DNA of 33,194 nucleotides from Priapulus caudatus (Eukaryota; Priapulida; Priapulimorpha; Priapulimorphida; Priapulidae), in the NCBI RefSeq assembly GCF_000485595.1, contig NW_014577638.1, forward strand, positions 215,885 through 249,078, read 5' to 3'. The first letter of the stretch is position 1; each line of letters begins with the position of its first letter. Made by a program: the position numbers and the translations under genes. Below, in pieces: positions 9,718 through 33,194 of the stretch. The notes beneath the pieces are model-generated. The model saw only the letters and a program-made list of their open reading frames with translations, was not told the DNA's origin and did no database searches.

Positions 9718-10005
9718 TGAACAGTGAATGAAATCTGCTGGTGACTAACAAGCAAAGCATTTATACGTAACTGGCAGAGCATCGCTCATTTCCGCGTGAC
9801 GCATGCTTCCATCTACGGTAGGGTCAGCGTAGAGTTGTTCCTGGTGCCCTAGGCACATTGGCTTGATCAACACACTGTGGGCAGATTTGCGCATGCTAAA
9901 CTGGGTTCGAAAGCCTTGGCATAGCCACCTGTGCAATCATATGTCAGAACTCTGTATCAAATTCGTGACGGAATCGATTAAACACGAGGTCTGCTTTACA
10001 GGTTA

Positions 10006-10277
10006 AGAGATATGTTTGTTTAGAGGCAAAAGCTCGATCACAACTCCTAGTCGGGTTGTTTGCTGCAGTGGTACTGACAGCTGTCCCTGTTTCTATAGGG
10101 CGTATGTAAAGCCATGTTCTATATAGTTACTAGACGGGTAAACAGATACGTTTGCTTTGAGGCAAAAGCTCACAATTCGTAGCATACAAATATTGGGTGG
10201 TTGTTTGCTGCAGTGATATGAGCAGCTGTCCGTATTTCTATAGGCTGCATTTAAGATGGTGTCCTAGCTATAGTCCT
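10006..10277. repeat. ~134-bp tandem duplication
   Basis: Two diverged copies (about 10,006-10,139 and 10,140-10,277) share GAGGCAAAAGCTC, GGTTGTTTGCTGCAGTG and CAGCTGTCC followed by TTTCTATAGG in the same order. They lie about 300 bases upstream of the receptor start, so they may be part of its 5' regulatory region. Confidence 0.75.
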
Positions 10278-10769
10278 TAGCTTTAGTATCGTATAGCGAT
10301 CTTATAGATTCAACGTCAAGTTTTTAGTAGTTATAGCTAATTAAAAAGTTAATTAATTCCTTTAGAAGTCTCCGAATCATTTTGCGAGTTAACAAATTAA
10401 TTTTGAAATGAGTAAATTCATTTTCAGTTTTTGTTGAATATGCAGCACGTACTTCATTACCAAGCATTAACGTTTGTTAGAATACCCCTATCACAATGCT
10501 CATAAATTATGTGCTAGGCCCATCAGTGACTTCAGGTAAATGAGTGAATTATGCATGCACGTTGCAGCCTATAACCAATCAAGATGTCACAGAGCGTCAC
10601 AGCATGATTTCTTTGGCCGCTGCAATAATAATTGGGGTTTTCCTCATGAAACATATTTGTCGCATTTTCATAAATTTTTAGGCAGCAGCATTCGGCGCAT
10701 GAATGACTGCACTGCGGAAGAAACGTGTCAGAGAGTAACATATATTATAGACGTGCAATTGCTTTTCAG

Positions 10770-33063
<22,294 letters not shown>

Positions 33064-33087
33064 GTGCACACGCTAATTACTTTATTA

Positions 33088-33194
33088 GCTCGCCTTGACA
33101 TCTTCAAGATGAGCTATTGCCATGGGGTGTCGTTCGTTCGTCCGTCAACATTTGGCTACGGTCCACTATAACTCAAGAACAGTTTGACCCACAT
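33088..33194 (+). repeat. Start of an interspersed repeat (GAGCTATTGCCATGGGGTGT family)
   Basis: AGCTCGCCTTGACATCTTCA begins a short hairpin (AGCTC...GAGCT with CATCTT/AAGATG inside), followed by ATTGCCATGGGGTGTCGTTC and CGTCCGTCAACATTTG. This wording is familiar from interspersed repeats in many invertebrate genomes. It is cut by the window edge. Confidence 0.5.

Overview
This window looks like nuclear DNA from an animal, most likely a marine invertebrate. Short exons with GT/AG borders are separated by repeat-rich introns, and there are many non-autonomous transposons, microsatellites and minisatellites plus one 319-base assembly gap. The repeat types (Helitron/pearl-like elements with a roughly 150-bp core, hAT and Harbinger relatives, foldback DNA) fit a lophotrochozoan or a similar marine lineage, but the species cannot be told from the sequence. 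Nothing in it looks bacterial: no operons, no CRISPR array, no tRNA or rRNA genes.

The main gene is on the + strand from 10,770 to at least 33,063. I reconstruct 23 consecutive internal exons whose phases all agree. Together they encode 1,254 residues holding 13 fibronectin type III (FN3) domains, the last one incomplete. Repeated 'ACTxxGC' motifs near the end of many domains, 'APEG' domain starts and a cysteine-rich interruption in the last FN3 point to the repeat region of an usherin (USH2A)-like stereocilia/photoreceptor protein. Neither end of the gene is in the window. An intact, intronless ionotropic-receptor gene lies on the - strand at 8,269-9,717. Because the first FN3 exon needs a preceding exon that I cannot find in the window, this receptor probably sits antisense inside a large usherin intron.

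Layout: 1-480, GA/GT-rich low complexity. 490-1,090, a palindromic ~24-bp satellite. 1,090-1,850, a broken copy of the receptor's N-terminal half. 2,570-3,200, a GC-rich block with a strong hairpin. 3,200-8,230, transposon debris: two Helitron-type 3' ends, one hAT-type MITE with an 8-bp target duplication, three copies of a GT-minisatellite repeat family and an (ATAAC)n tract. 8,269-9,717, the receptor gene. 10,770-16,524, usherin exons 1-9, including an intron made almost entirely of a 25-bp minisatellite. 16,525-24,835, an 8.3-kb intron with a LINE fragment that duplicated the splice donor, a foldback element with a tandem partial copy, a nested broken Harbinger transposon, two copies of a 0.4-kb TIR element and a Helentron/pearl-like element. 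24,836-33,063, exons 10-23 with microsatellite-filled introns. 33,090-33,194, the start of another interspersed repeat.

Family assignments come from recognising motifs and translated sequence by eye; no search was run. Exon borders rest on splice consensus, phase agreement and FN3 domain logic.
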